A stretch of DNA of 64,000 bases from an uncultured Bacillota bacterium (GCA_949290865.1 CASETM010000080.1:1-64000), one strand, 5' to 3'; shown: positions 16,971 through 27,915, counted from the first letter of the stretch. The notes: generated from the letters alone by a model not told the origin. Program-made: numbers and translations.

Positions 16971-18116
16971 TTATTTTTCAAACTCTTCAGCAACATCTTT
17001 CAGATAATCAATGATCGTCAAATGCTGAGGACAAATTCCTTCACACTGACCACATTGGATACAGTCACTTGCTTTTCCATATTTGTGAGTCAAACGCGAA
17101 TAGTATTCTCCCTGTGGTGTCCAACCTTTTTCTTTGATTTCCTGTTTTTCTGCATTGTATAAAGAAAAATACTTAGGAATTGGTATATTCATAGGACATC
17201 CATCCACACAGTATGCACAGCCAGTACATGGAATGACGATATTTGAATTAATAATATCTGTTGCCTTTTCAATGATTTTCAGTTCTTCATCGTTTAATGG
17301 TTTGAAATCCTGCATATAGCTTGTATTATCCAGCAGCTGTTCCATATTAGACATCCCAGAAAGAACCATCATGATTCCTTCATGACTCGCTGCAAAGCGA
17401 ATTGCCCATGAAGAAACAGACATATCAGGAGCGTAATCTTTAAAAAGTTTTTCTACTGATTCTGGAACTTTAGCCAGCGTTCCACCTTTTACCGGTTCCA
17501 TGACGATCACTGGTTTTTGATGTTTGCGACAGACTTCATAACATTTTCTTGACTGTACACCTTCACTGTTCCAGTCAAGATAATTGATCTGCAACTGAAC
17601 AAATTCAAACTCTGGGTGTCGTGTTAAAATATCATCCAGCATTTCTGCATTATCATGGAAAGAAAAACCAATATGTTTTACCAGACCTTTCTCTTTTTTC
17701 TCAACGATCCAGTTATAACAGTCTAATTCTTCATATATTTTATCATGATCATAGCCATTATCATGCAGCAGATAATAGTCGAAGTAATCAACACCAGTTT
17801 TTCTCAATTGTTCATTAAAAATTCTATCACGGTCTTCTTTTGTTTTAATAAATCCAGCATGCAGCTTTGTAGCAAGGGTAAAACTATCACGAGGATGACG
17901 TTTTACCAGACATTCTTTTGTTGCTTCTTCACTTTGAAAATTACAGTACATCCATGCTGTATCAAAATAAGTAAAACCTCTTTCCAGAAAAGTATCGACC
18001 ATCTGGTTAACCAGTTCCAAATCGATTTTTCCAGCATCAACACCATCTTTTAATGCTGCTGCGTCTTCCAGCGCAGGCAGACGCATCAAGCCAAATCCTA
18101 ATTTCTTTGTTTCCAT
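16971..18116 (-). CDS. Aldo/keto reductase with C-terminal 4Fe-4S domain
   Basis: A 381-residue oxidoreductase. The AKR barrel (1-about 280) shows [17 protein letters not shown] with the catalytic Tyr, YYLLHDNG and [10 protein letters not shown]. Two ferredoxin-like cysteine sets follow, [12 protein letters not shown] and [12 protein letters not shown], each able to hold a [4Fe-4S] cluster. Such fused proteins are common in anaerobes and are called Fe-S aldo/keto reductases; substrates are mostly unknown. METK at 18116 was chosen since AAAGGATGG lies 8 nt upstream. A -10 box TATAAT is at about 18143-18148; the gene is single. Confidence 0.92.
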   Translation of the reverse strand: METKKLGFGLMRLPALEDAAALKDGVDAGKIDLELVNQMVDTFLERGFTYFDTAWMYCNFQSEEATKECLVKRHPRDSFTLATKLHAGFIKTKEDRDRIFNEQLRKTGVDYFDYYLLHDNGYDHDKIYEELDCYNWIVEKKEKGLVKHIGFSFHDNAEMLDDILTRHPEFEFVQLQINYLDWNSEGVQSRKCYEVCRKHQKPVIVMEPVKGGTLAKVPESVEKLFKDYAPDMSVSSWAIRFAASHEGIMMVLSGMSNMEQLLDNTSYMQDFKPLNDEELKIIEKATDIINSNIVIPCTGCAYCVDGCPMNIPIPKYFSLYNAEKQEIKEKGWTPQGEYYSRLTHKYGKASDCIQCGQCEGICPQHLTIIDYLKDVAEEFEK

Positions 18117-18199
18117 CTTACACACCATCCTTTAGCAACATTATAACAAAATCATCATCACTTTAACAGTATGCATCGACTTTCATTCATAAAGAAAGC

Positions 18200-21004
18200 T
18201 TATCTGCTTTTTTTCATCCAAAAATAAATATAGCCTAAACATATGATCATCGAAGAAAGTCCCATAAAAGCATATCCCATCAAGCCGCTTTCATCACCTG
18301 TCTTTACGATCACAGGTATGCTTTCATCTTTCATTACGATTTTCTGGATATCATAACTATCTTGAACGATGAATTCTATATCATTTGCTTTCTGATAGCC
18401 TTCTGGTGAACGTTCTTCATGGAGAACATAAGTTTTGCCAGCTTCTAAACCCTCAATGCGGTACGCTTTTGTTTCAGACATCCATGTTTCAATGATCTCA
18501 CCAGTTGCCTTATCCATCAAGGTCAGTTGTGCCCCTGCCAATGGCTTTTCAGTGGATGCATCAACTTTTAAAATATCAATTTTGGTAATCCGATCGATCA
18601 TGGTCAGTCTGATATCTTTTTTACCGTTAACAGTAAAAGTCTGTTCTTTAGCTGTTGCATATCCACGAGGGGCTTCGATTTCTCTTAAAATATATTCTTC
18701 ACCAACAGCCAGACCCTGAACCATATGAACCGTTTCATTGCCTTCAATATCGACTAGATAATAAGACACCTCATCTTTGTCCTTCATCATCACAAAATAA
18801 TCACCATCATGATCACTGATTGAATACGTGATCTCGCTACCATCTTTTGTCACGGTTCCCGTTATCGTTTCATGATGAAGTAAAGACATTTTCATACTTT
18901 CATCAATATCGATGATATGCTGTCCCGTTGTCCATCTGTCAACAATATTTTTTGTTTTCCTGCTGACAACCTCCAGTATGGCCCCTTTTAGTAACTGATT
19001 ATTTTCATCTGTTTTCTGCACAGAAACAAGACTATCCTTCATCATGACCTTTTGGATCTGACCATCCTGATTAACTGTAAAATGAACACTTGCTGCTTTT
19101 ACATAGCCAAGAGGTGCAAGATCTTCATGAAGTGTATATGTTTTTCCAGCAGTCAGTCCGTCAATTTCATGAGGCTGATCAGATGAAATCCATTCATCAA
19201 CGACCTGACCTGATTGATCCGTGATTTTTAAACTGGCCCCTGCCAGTTCCTTTTCGCCAGTAATATCTGTTTTCAAGAATTGTGTTTTGGTAATCATATT
19301 TGTCACTTCAACATTCTGTTGATATATTTTGGTTGTATAGTCTTGCTGGACAAATTTAACTTCATGATCAGTTTCATTTAAGACATAGCCATTCGCACAG
19401 TCTGTTTCAATTACCTTATATTTTCCTAACGGTATTCCAGACAATTCCAGTTTTCCATCTTTATCAACAGAAAAAGTTCCATCGCCATTGTCTGTTCCTT
19501 TGACCAGATGTACACCTTTTGAAAATTCAAGTTCCTGTCCAGATGCATCAACAATGCATTGACCACTTCCAACAGTAATTGCTTCACCTTTTTTATACAG
19601 ATCCTTTAAAGAAACTGTATCTTTGATATCATCACTGGCAACAACTTGATACCTTGTTTTGGTTATATCAGCATCTGCAACATCTGTTGCTCCAGCATTG
19701 GCACTTTCCAGTGTCTTTTGAACAGTCAAGTTTCCTGTTGGTCTAAGAGTATTGACTACAACCTGCTTGGTTGTCTTGTTCTTTTCAATGGTCACGCTCC
19801 ACTGTGCTACTGTTGGTGCAAAACTGTCATCACAGTCGATTTCAGTTAAAGCATAGGTTCCCACTGGCAGACCTTCAATCAGCAGTTCATAGTCCCCGTC
19901 CTTATCTTTACTAACTTCATAGGTTTCATCAAAGCCATCGTACGACGTTGAAACCAGTCTGAATTTTGCGCCTTTTTGAAAAGCTGACGTATTATCAACT
20001 TTTGACAGTCTTAATGATCCCAGTTCCATCCAGTTCACTCCATAATATAGACTGGCGGCATCTTTAACCCACGATCCCTCGCTTTGATAGTTTCCTCCAG
20101 GAATGATTGCCAGAGCTTCAAAACGTTCACAATGTTCTCCAGCGATATTACCAGAAACATAATCTTCAGGACAATTGTTCAAAGGTGCTGACAAATAAAA
20201 CTTCTGACCACCATAAACCGTAGCCGTTCCACCCGTTTGTGTCGTACCCGCCGTTACATTATGTAATGTGACCTGATCCTGTAAAGTAATATGTGCCGTG
20301 GCATTGCTGCTGCCAGTAAAAGTCACTGTTTCTGTTCTTTGAACTTTGTTTTCTTTATCAAATGAGGCCTTTAATTGAGCAGTTGAGCTTTGCTGACCAT
20401 TAACTTCAAACTGCGCATAATCTGGTTCCGGCAAAGCATTGATTGCCTGATAACCCCACATGATATTGTCACCATAGCCACCATTACCATCAGGATTAGG
20501 CCACTTGGCATTAAACTCATCCAAGCTTAGTCCCATCAGATCACCACAATAGGCATAAGAAAGCCAGATATGCGTAAACAGATATGCCCCATCTTCAAAG
20601 TTTCCATGGTCCTTGCCAAAATCATCAGGAACACAGGCTTTAAGCTGCTGTTCAAATACAGCTTCGATTTTCTGATCATAGCCTGGTCCTCCATAGCCAT
20701 AATACAGCAGTTTCTTGACTGCTGGATGATCATCAATGACTGAAGCAACATAGCTGCCACTTACCGGCGTATTTTTGCTGGCTTCCAGACAATAGGCAAT
20801 GTTGCCATTATATGTACACATCGTTGTGCTCCACTGTTTGACCGAGCCTATTTTTGCCGACCACCACCAAGGATAGTCGATACTTTTTACTTTGGTAAAC
20901 TCATGAGGAATTGATGCATCCCAGGCATAAACCTGCTGAAAGTTACCAAACAGCATACCTAAAGTCAGAATTATAGTAAAAAATTTCTTCAATATACGTT
21001 TCAT
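18200..21004 (-). CDS. Sortase-anchored adhesin with repeated SpaA/Cna-B domains
   Basis: A 934-residue surface protein. Residues 1-27 are a signal peptide (KRILKKFF core, cut near VYA). Residues about 55-200 resemble a thioester adhesion domain: the reactive Cys would be Cys72 in IAYCLE, but the usual TQxAIW reads FTHIWLSY, so the bond partner Gln is doubtful. From Lys335 on come about five SpaA-like domains beginning LSKVD, VQKTL, FLKTD, VQKTD and ILKVD and ending with EI/EE-type segments (ALTEID, VIETD, LHEDL, LREIE, LHEER), the Lys and Glu pattern of isopeptide cross-links. The C-terminus has VKTGD, a membrane helix and KKSR: a non-canonical sorting signal. No sortase gene is near. The start follows AAAAGGAG. 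Confidence 0.9.
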   Translation of the reverse strand: MKRILKKFFTIILTLGMLFGNFQQVYAWDASIPHEFTKVKSIDYPWWWSAKIGSVKQWSTTMCTYNGNIAYCLEASKNTPVSGSYVASVIDDHPAVKKLLYYGYGGPGYDQKIEAVFEQQLKACVPDDFGKDHGNFEDGAYLFTHIWLSYAYCGDLMGLSLDEFNAKWPNPDGNGGYGDNIMWGYQAINALPEPDYAQFEVNGQQSSTAQLKASFDKENKVQRTETVTFTGSSNATAHITLQDQVTLHNVTAGTTQTGGTATVYGGQKFYLSAPLNNCPEDYVSGNIAGEHCERFEALAIIPGGNYQSEGSWVKDAASLYYGVNWMELGSLRLSKVDNTSAFQKGAKFRLVSTSYDGFDETYEVSKDKDGDYELLIEGLPVGTYALTEIDCDDSFAPTVAQWSVTIEKNKTTKQVVVNTLRPTGNLTVQKTLESANAGATDVADADITKTRYQVVASDDIKDTVSLKDLYKKGEAITVGSGQCIVDASGQELEFSKGVHLVKGTDNGDGTFSVDKDGKLELSGIPLGKYKVIETDCANGYVLNETDHEVKFVQQDYTTKIYQQNVEVTNMITKTQFLKTDITGEKELAGASLKITDQSGQVVDEWISSDQPHEIDGLTAGKTYTLHEDLAPLGYVKAASVHFTVNQDGQIQKVMMKDSLVSVQKTDENNQLLKGAILEVVSRKTKNIVDRWTTGQHIIDIDESMKMSLLHHETITGTVTKDGSEITYSISDHDGDYFVMMKDKDEVSYYLVDIEGNETVHMVQGLAVGEEYILREIEAPRGYATAKEQTFTVNGKKDIRLTMIDRITKIDILKVDASTEKPLAGAQLTLMDKATGEIIETWMSETKAYRIEGLEAGKTYVLHEERSPEGYQKANDIEFIVQDSYDIQKIVMKDESIPVIVKTGDESGLMGYAFMGLSSMIICLGYIYFWMKKSR

Positions 21005-21085
21005 AATAATCTCCTTTTCAAACATCATTTTTTTGCTGATCAAAAATGGCTTTACATCAAGACGCAGTTGATTACCATTTTCCAT

Positions 21086-21112
21086 AAAAAAAGACAATCT
21101 TACGATTGTCTT
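21086..21112 (-). terminator. Terminator in the leader of the adhesin gene
   Basis: Stem AAGACAATC / GATTGTCTT with a 4-nt loop, followed on the minus strand by seven T. It lies 82 nt upstream of the adhesin start, with no good promoter in between, so it may act as an attenuator. Confidence 0.8.
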
Positions 21113-21146
21113 ATGGTTTAAAAATCCATTTCATTCTTTTCATCAT
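21111..21146 (-). CDS. Possible 11-residue leader peptide
   Basis: ATG ATG AAA AGA ATG AAA TGG ATT TTT AAA CCA TAA encodes MMKRMKWIFKP. An AAGGGAAG site lies just upstream, and the TAA stop overlaps the first bases of the terminator hairpin. Peptide, stop and hairpin placed like this are typical of translation-controlled attenuation, but the frame is so short that chance is a real alternative. A perfect AAAGGAGGTGAT lies further upstream (21189-21200) without a start codon at the right distance. Confidence 0.3.
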   Translation of the reverse strand: MMKRMKWIFKP

Positions 21147-21322
21147 ATCTTCCCTTTCTTGTGATAATTTATTTTAAAGTACTTTGATATCACCTCCTTT
21201 CCATCCCAAAATAAAAAGAAATCTATATTTCCTAGATTTCTTTTTATTGTTCTTATTATCTGTATCTGACATCTGTCCCAGCAGAATCTGCCTGTTTTCA
21301 TAGAATAATAGTGGTGATCCTG
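21147..21322. other. Intergenic region between adhesin leader and the 105-aa gene
   Basis: Together with the leader at 21005-21146 this makes about 320 bases with no standard gene. It holds a bidirectional terminator (21213-21245) and an orphan AAAGGAGGTGAT on the minus strand. A 66-codon minus-strand frame (21143-21343) crosses the terminator and was not accepted. Confidence 0.5.
21213..21245. terminator. Bidirectional intrinsic terminator
   Basis: AGAAATCTA and TAGATTTCT form a 9-bp stem (7-nt loop) with AAAAA before and TTTTT after, so it can stop transcripts in both directions. Confidence 0.75.
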
Positions 21323-21640
21323 ATGTTTTTTCCCATTATGCATCCATTAACTTTAGACAGTATTGCACTTTTGCTGGCAGCATCTTTAACCGAAGGTTTG
21401 TCCCCAGATGATCAGGCAATCATTGGTGCCTTTTTTAATGTTCTTGGCGATCTGCTTTCATTAAACAGCAGTTATCTAGCTTCCATTCAGTCGGCTAGTG
21501 AACAAAATGATTCACAAAATTCTGCTACAGATAGCGATGATGCGGACAATAAATTTGACCTGCTGCAGAAAAGTTTTCAGAAACTGGAAGAAGAACTCAA
21601 AAAAATCAAAGAAAACTGCAACACTGATTCTGCAGTTTAA
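21323..21640 (+). CDS. Small helical protein of unknown function
   Basis: A 105-residue protein on the plus strand, against the trend of its surroundings. The N-terminal half is one hydrophobic, helix-forming block (DSIALLLAASLTEGLSPDDQ, then IIGAFFNVLGDLLSL); the C-terminal half is acidic and ends in a predicted coiled coil (LLQKSFQKLEEELKKIKEN). The pattern LLAA-L-EGLS-DE--ILGAFF-QLGD recalls short uncharacterised Firmicute proteins, but no function is known. The start ATG 21323 has GGTGAT 5 nt upstream. An 8-bp hairpin AAACTGCA / TGCAGTTT overlaps the end of the gene. Confidence 0.68.
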   Translation: MFFPIMHPLTLDSIALLLAASLTEGLSPDDQAIIGAFFNVLGDLLSLNSSYLASIQSASEQNDSQNSATDSDDADNKFDLLQKSFQKLEEELKKIKENCNTDSAV

Positions 21641-21672
21641 TAACCATATTTTTCGTATTCTTTCACAAATAC

Positions 21673-21706
21673 AAAAAGGAACAGCTTTTCCATAGCTATT
21701 CCTTTT
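21673..21706. terminator. Bidirectional terminator between the 105-aa gene and fakA
   Basis: AAAAGGAACAGCT and AGCTATTCCTTTT form a 13-position stem with one C-A mismatch and a 7-nt loop; T-rich on both sides. It serves fakA (minus) and the convergent small gene (plus). Confidence 0.8.
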
Positions 21707-21725
21707 ATTATGAAACGAAAAATAA

Positions 21726-23393
21726 TTATTCAACACCAACAATAAATGAGTAAACAGGCTGTTTACCATCAATCAGTTCTAATTCTGCATCAAAATTATC
21801 TTCAATATAACTTTCGATTTCTTCAACTTCTTCGTCAACAACATCTTCACCAACCAGTAATGTGATTAATTCAGAGTCTTCATCAACCAGACGGTTCAGG
21901 CATACTTTTAAAGCATCCAGTTTATTCTGTTTGCAGTCAACGATTTCTTTTTCAACCAGAGCCATATAATCATTAGCCTTGATTTCTACACCATCAATAT
22001 TGGTATCTTTGATAGCAAACGTTACCTGACCAGTTTTGACATTGGCAATTGCTTCTTTCATATCTTCGATATTTTCTTCCAGAGATGTGTCTGGATTATA
22101 CATGATACATGCTGACAGTCCTTGTGGAATCGTTTTTGTTGGTAAAACGATGACATTGACTTCATCTTCCAATATTGTTGCAGTCTGCTGTGCTGTCATG
22201 ATGATGTTAGAATTGTTTGGTAAAATAATAACATTCTTGGCATTGACTTCTTTCACTGCAGCAACCATATCTTCTGTTGAAGGATTCATTGTCTGACCAC
22301 CACTTACCACATAGTCACAGTGTAATTCCAGGAAAGCATCTTCAACCCCTTCACCAGCGCATACGGTAATGATCGCAGTTTCTTTTTCTTCAAAAACCGA
22401 TTTTTTCTCGGCATTGTCATCAACACCAACGATACTTGACTGACCACCGGCATTATTTTGCAGATTATTGGCCTGTTCCTGCATATTTTCAATTTTTAAT
22501 TTTACAAATTCACCAAATCTTTGTGCCAGATTCAATGCATTTCCTGGTTTTAAAGTATGTACATGGACTTTAACGATTTCTTCATCCTGTACAACAACGA
22601 TACTGTTTCCTGGGATTCTTTCTAATTCTTTCTTCAACTGATTTTCAGAGAATTTATCAATTAAAGAAGGTTCCAGTCTAATAATAAATTCTGTACAGTA
22701 TCCATATCCTTCTTCACCAGATTCCAAATCAACACCAGCATTGACCTGACCTTCAGCTTTAATATCAACAAATTCAACACGGTCACCACCAAGACCAGCC
22801 ATGAAACCAGTTAAAACCAGTAATAATCCGGCTCCACCACTGTCAACAACACCGACTTCTTTTAAAACTGGCAGTAATTCAGGAGTTCTTTCCAATGAGT
22901 TTTCCGCTTCTTTAACAAAATACGAAAATACATCTTCAATTTCCATATCAGCTTTGGCATATTCAACAACTTTTTCACTTGCTTCTCTGATAACTGTTAA
23001 AATTGTTCCTTCAACCGGTCTCATAACAGCTTTATAGGCCACCTTGGCACCATTAGCCCACGCATTGGCAAAAGCAACAGCGTCTACCTGCTCATGCCCT
23101 TCCAAGCCTATTGCAAAACCTCTAAAAATCTGTGATAGAATAACTCCTGAGTTTCCACGAGCTCCCATCAGTAAACCTTTTGACAGCTTTTTAGCAATTT
23201 CATAAATATTATCCGTATCCATATCTTTGATTTCTAATGCTCCGGCATTAAAAGTCATCGACATATTTGTTCCCGTATCTCCATCAGGTACTGGGAAAAC
23301 ATTCAATGCATCAATCTCTGGATGATTATTATGAAGAGTATTTGCCCCACATAGAACCATCTCTTTAAATAGTTTTCCTGTAAGTATTTTCAT
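21726..23393 (-). CDS. fakA: Fatty acid kinase catalytic subunit (DAK2 / YloV family)
   Basis: A 555-residue soluble kinase. The N-terminal DhaL/DAK2 domain (1-about 200) carries the ATP/Mg signature NVFPVPDGDTGTNMSMT and GARGNSGVILSQIFRG; DSGGAGLLLVLTG closes it. The C-terminal part is the FakA domain that docks the fatty-acid carrier FakB. The enzyme phosphorylates FakB-bound fatty acids, letting exogenous fatty acids enter phospholipids. No fakB/degV gene lies in the window. Gene order asp23-like then fakA is the conserved yloU-yloV pair of Firmicutes, with 12 nt between the two. Confidence 0.94.
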   Translation of the reverse strand: MKILTGKLFKEMVLCGANTLHNNHPEIDALNVFPVPDGDTGTNMSMTFNAGALEIKDMDTDNIYEIAKKLSKGLLMGARGNSGVILSQIFRGFAIGLEGHEQVDAVAFANAWANGAKVAYKAVMRPVEGTILTVIREASEKVVEYAKADMEIEDVFSYFVKEAENSLERTPELLPVLKEVGVVDSGGAGLLLVLTGFMAGLGGDRVEFVDIKAEGQVNAGVDLESGEEGYGYCTEFIIRLEPSLIDKFSENQLKKELERIPGNSIVVVQDEEIVKVHVHTLKPGNALNLAQRFGEFVKLKIENMQEQANNLQNNAGGQSSIVGVDDNAEKKSVFEEKETAIITVCAGEGVEDAFLELHCDYVVSGGQTMNPSTEDMVAAVKEVNAKNVIILPNNSNIIMTAQQTATILEDEVNVIVLPTKTIPQGLSACIMYNPDTSLEENIEDMKEAIANVKTGQVTFAIKDTNIDGVEIKANDYMALVEKEIVDCKQNKLDALKVCLNRLVDEDSELITLLVGEDVVDEEVEEIESYIEDNFDAELELIDGKQPVYSFIVGVE

Positions 23394-23405
23394 AATTATC
23401 CTCCA

Positions 23406-23762
23406 CTAATCATTATTACGAAGTCCCTGAACATACACATTGACCGCTTCAACAGTCACATCTAAAGTAGTTTCAACGACATACTTCACTTTTTTCTGTA
23501 CTTCTACAAGAATTTCATCAACTTTTATGCCATATCCTAAGATCACATATAAATCCAGGATCAATCCGGTTTCACCATCATTGGCAATAATCCCTTTAGA
23601 ATAGTTTTCTTTTTTCAGCAGTTCGTAAAAGCCATCTTTCAGTCTTTTCTTGCTGGCCATACCAACTACACCATAACATTCTGTTGCTGCCCCACCGGCA
23701 ACTGTTGCGACGACATCTAAAGAAATATGAATTGTTCCGTAATTTGTATTTTTTTCAATCAT
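23406..23762 (-). CDS. Asp23/Gls24 family envelope stress protein (YloU-like)
   Basis: A 118-residue single-domain Asp23/DUF322 protein, with the family blocks TNYGTIHISLDVVATVAG, CYGVVGMASKK and YVILGYGIKVDEI. Members sit under the membrane or act with fakA; YloU's exact job is unknown. AAGGAGGG precedes the ATG. It has a strong promoter (23800-23828) and drives fakA. Length is normal. Confidence 0.9.
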   Translation of the reverse strand: MIEKNTNYGTIHISLDVVATVAGGAATECYGVVGMASKKRLKDGFYELLKKENYSKGIIANDGETGLILDLYVILGYGIKVDEILVEVQKKVKYVVETTLDVTVEAVNVYVQGLRNND

Positions 23763-23799
23763 TAAGTTTCCCTCCTTAAATTGATACCTATCGGAAATA

Positions 23800-23828
23800 A
23801 TTATAACTTAAAATCAATATATTTACAA
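23800..23828 (-). promoter_or_regulatory. Promoter of the asp23-like/fakA pair
   Basis: TTGTAA (23823-23828), 17-nt spacer, consensus TATAAT (23800-23805). Confidence 0.75.
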
Positions 23829-23998
23829 TTTTTAAAACAATAAACTTTATCGCATATAAAACCTTGGATATGATACCATAGAAAAACAGAAAAATAAACA
23901 TATATGATTTTCATTCATCTTATATCTTCTTATAGTATATACAAAAAAACATCTACTATGCGTTATGCGAAAAAATGGAAAATATTACAAAAAAATAA

Positions 23999-24027
23999 TT
24001 GCATTCCCAAAAAAAAAATGGTAATAT
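23999..24027 (+). promoter_or_regulatory. Promoter of rpmB
   Basis: TTGCAT (23999-24004), 17-nt spacer, TAATAT (24022-24027), then AAAGGAGGG before the start codon at 24068. Confidence 0.7.
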
Positions 24028-24067
24028 AACACAGTACGTAGAACAACTACTAAAGGAGGGAAAGCAC

Positions 24068-24253
24068 ATGTCAAGAAAATGCCAAGTATCTGGTAGAGGT
24101 CCAATGTCTGGAAATACTCGTTCTCATGCATTAAACTCAAGTAGAAGAAAATGGAATGTTAATTTACAAAAAGCTACTATTTTAGTAGATGGTAAACCTA
24201 CAAAAGTTAAAATTTCTGCTAGAGAACTTAGAACTTTAAGAAAAGCTGGATAA
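24068..24253 (+). CDS. rpmB: 50S ribosomal protein L28
   Basis: A 61-residue basic protein of the large ribosomal subunit. [20 protein letters not shown] is the diagnostic N-terminus, followed by [13 protein letters not shown] and [16 protein letters not shown]. Full family length. The ATG follows AAAGGAGGG. It lies opposite the yloU-yloV pair, as in Bacillus, and has its own promoter and terminator, which fits single-gene expression. Confidence 0.97.
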   Translation: MSRKCQVSGRGPMSGNTRSHALNSSRRKWNVNLQKATILVDGKPTKVKISARELRTLRKAG

Positions 24254-24261
24254 TAATAAAT

Positions 24262-24287
24262 AAAACAGTGCATTGTACTGTTTTTTT
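24262..24287 (+). terminator. Terminator of rpmB
   Basis: Stem AAAACAGT / ACTGTTTT with a 7-nt loop ending in a run of seven T on the plus strand. Confidence 0.85.
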
Positions 24288-24296
24288 ATTTTATAA

Positions 24297-24324
24297 AAAG
24301 AAAAGGCTTGTCATCTGACAAGTC
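24297..24324 (-). terminator. Terminator of the hrcA-grpE-dnaK-dnaJ operon
   Basis: Stem CTTGTCA / TGACAAG with a 2-nt loop (longer with G-T closing), followed on the minus strand by CCTTTTCTTTTT, directly after the dnaJ stop. Confidence 0.75.
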
Positions 24325-24325
24325 T

Positions 24326-25447
24326 TTATTTTTTAAACTGTTTTTTAAAAGTATCAAAAATTGAATCTTTTTTTCCTTGAACATGTCTTAACTGTTCATA
24401 CAGTTCTTTTTCTCTCGTTGAAAGTTTGGTAGGAACTTTGACTTCGACCTTTAATAACTGATCTCCATAATCATTTCCTCTTAAACTCTTAACACCTTTT
24501 CCTCTTAAACGTAACGTCGTTCCAGACTGTGTTCCCGGAGCAATTTTCACCGAAACATCACCATAAACAGTTGGAACATCAACTTCACATCCTAATACTG
24601 CATCAACGACACTGATTGGTACAGTCAAATGAATATTATTTCCTTCTCTGACAAACTGAGTATTGTTGCGAATATGAATTTCTATGAATAAATCACCGTT
24701 TGGTCCACCATTAGACCCTCTTCCACCTTTACCAGCTACACGTAACTGCTGACCTTCATTAATTCCTGCAGGAACATCAAGCTCAACGCTTACGGTTTTA
24801 TTAACATATCCTTTCCCACTGCAGTGAGGACATTTAACCTTTATTTCTTTTCCTGTACCATTACAGTGTGGGCAGGTTGTCTGCGTTACAAATGTTCCAA
24901 ATGGTGACTGCTGCTGTTTAGAAATTGTACCCGTTCCGTTACAGTGTGAACACCTTTGCACATCATTTGGTGTTTTAGCACCAGAGCCATGGCAATGAGA
25001 ACATGTTGCATCATATGTGACCTTGATTTCTTTTTTGGCACCTTTAATGGCTTCCATAAAATCAATGTCCAGACGCATCAGGTGGTCATCCCCACGACGA
25101 GGTCCGTTCTGTCTTTGACGACGAGAACCGCCTCCAAAGAATGAACCAAAAATATCTCCTAAATCAACATCTTCAAAACCAAAGCCACCAAAACCACCGG
25201 CGCCAGCACCACCGGCACCCTGCTCAAATGCTGCATGACCATATCTGTCATAAGCGGCTCTTTTATTATCATCAGATAGAACATCATAAGCTTCCTGAAC
25301 TTCTTTGAATTTTTCTTCAGCTCCAGGTTCTTTATTGACATCGGGATGATATTGTTTTGCCTTCTTTCTATATGCACGTTTGATTTCTGTAGCGTTAGCA
25401 CTTTTTGATACCCCTAGGACTTCATAATAATCTCTTTTACTCGCCAT
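24326..25447 (-). CDS. dnaJ: Chaperone DnaJ (Hsp40)
   Basis: A 373-residue co-chaperone that delivers unfolded proteins to DnaK and stimulates its ATPase. Residues 1-70 are the J domain with HPD in [15 protein letters not shown]; then a Gly/Phe-rich linker ([15 protein letters not shown]); then four zinc-finger repeats [24 protein letters not shown] and CPHCSGKG; then the substrate-binding beta domain. Complete. AAAGGATG precedes the ATG. It is the last gene of the heat-shock operon, separated from dnaK by a hairpin that may lower its level. Confidence 0.98.
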   Translation of the reverse strand: MASKRDYYEVLGVSKSANATEIKRAYRKKAKQYHPDVNKEPGAEEKFKEVQEAYDVLSDDNKRAAYDRYGHAAFEQGAGGAGAGGFGGFGFEDVDLGDIFGSFFGGGSRRQRQNGPRRGDDHLMRLDIDFMEAIKGAKKEIKVTYDATCSHCHGSGAKTPNDVQRCSHCNGTGTISKQQQSPFGTFVTQTTCPHCNGTGKEIKVKCPHCSGKGYVNKTVSVELDVPAGINEGQQLRVAGKGGRGSNGGPNGDLFIEIHIRNNTQFVREGNNIHLTVPISVVDAVLGCEVDVPTVYGDVSVKIAPGTQSGTTLRLRGKGVKSLRGNDYGDQLLKVEVKVPTKLSTREKELYEQLRHVQGKKDSIFDTFKKQFKK

Positions 25448-25472
25448 ATAATCATCCTTTCATCATACTCTT

Positions 25473-25497
25473 AAAAAACCAAGGAAGAACCTTGGTT
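25473..25497 (-). terminator. Hairpin/terminator between dnaK and dnaJ
   Basis: AACCAAGG / CCTTGGTT (5-nt loop) followed on the minus strand by TTTTTT. It lies between the dnaK stop and the dnaJ start, where no promoter is evident, so it is likely a partial terminator. Confidence 0.75.
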
Positions 25498-25503
25498 TTT
25501 TCA

Positions 25504-27324
<1,821 letters not shown>

Positions 27325-27912
27325 CTATTCACTGACTTTTACTAAAGATGCGCGAATAACACGATCTTTTAACATATATCCTTTTTGCAGTTCTTCTACG
27401 ATCATACCAGGTTTGTAGTTTTCATCGCTGACAGTCATCACTGCCTGATGATAATTTGGATCGAACTCTTTTCCTTCTGTTTCGATAACCTTCACTCCCT
27501 GATTTTCGAGAAGTGTAACAATTTGTCTGTAAATCATTTCATAGCCTTTTAAAAATCCTTTCAGCTCATCACTTGGATTTTCAATAGCTAATGATCTTTC
27601 AAAATTATCTACGATAGGTAACATCTGTTCAACAATGGACTGCGCCATAAATTTTAACTGGTTGGCATGTTCATTCTGCAAACGACGTTTCACATTTTCT
27701 ATATCCGCAAATACTTTGTAATATTCGTTTTTCCATTTATCAACTTCTTCCTGAAGAACCTTGATCTGATCTTCTTTTTGATCATCAGCACTCTCCTTTT
27801 CCTCTGGCTGATGATTTTCTTTCTTTTCTTCAGTTTCTTCTTTGCCTTCTTCTTTTACTTCAGTTTCTTCAACTTTTTCTTCTGTTTTATTTTCTTCTGC
27901 CACTTTGCTCAC
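27325..27912 (-). CDS. grpE: Nucleotide exchange factor GrpE
   Basis: A 195-residue protein that releases ADP from DnaK. The first about 60 residues are an unstructured Glu/Lys-rich tail; a long coiled coil follows and then the beta-wing domain with QSIVEQMLPIVDNFERSL, GYEMIYRQIVTLLENQGV and FDPNYHQAVM, all diagnostic. The gene starts only 3 nt after the hrcA stop. Normal length. Confidence 0.97.
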   Translation of the reverse strand: MSKVAEENKTEEKVEETEVKEEGKEETEEKKENHQPEEKESADDQKEDQIKVLQEEVDKWKNEYYKVFADIENVKRRLQNEHANQLKFMAQSIVEQMLPIVDNFERSLAIENPSDELKGFLKGYEMIYRQIVTLLENQGVKVIETEGKEFDPNYHQAVMTVSDENYKPGMIVEELQKGYMLKDRVIRASLVKVSE

Positions 27913-27915
27913 CTC

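Larger units (their letters stand above)
23763..24067. other. Divergent intergenic region between the asp23-like gene and rpmB
   Basis: About 305 bases of AT-rich DNA with no gene. It holds a good promoter at each end (minus-strand for the asp23-like gene, plus-strand for rpmB). The middle 100 bases show nothing recognisable. Confidence 0.6.

Noticed and set aside
21143-21343. 66-codon minus-strand frame upstream of the adhesin
   Set aside because: It runs through a bidirectional terminator, overlaps the start of the plus-strand 105-residue gene and has no ribosome binding site at its ATG.
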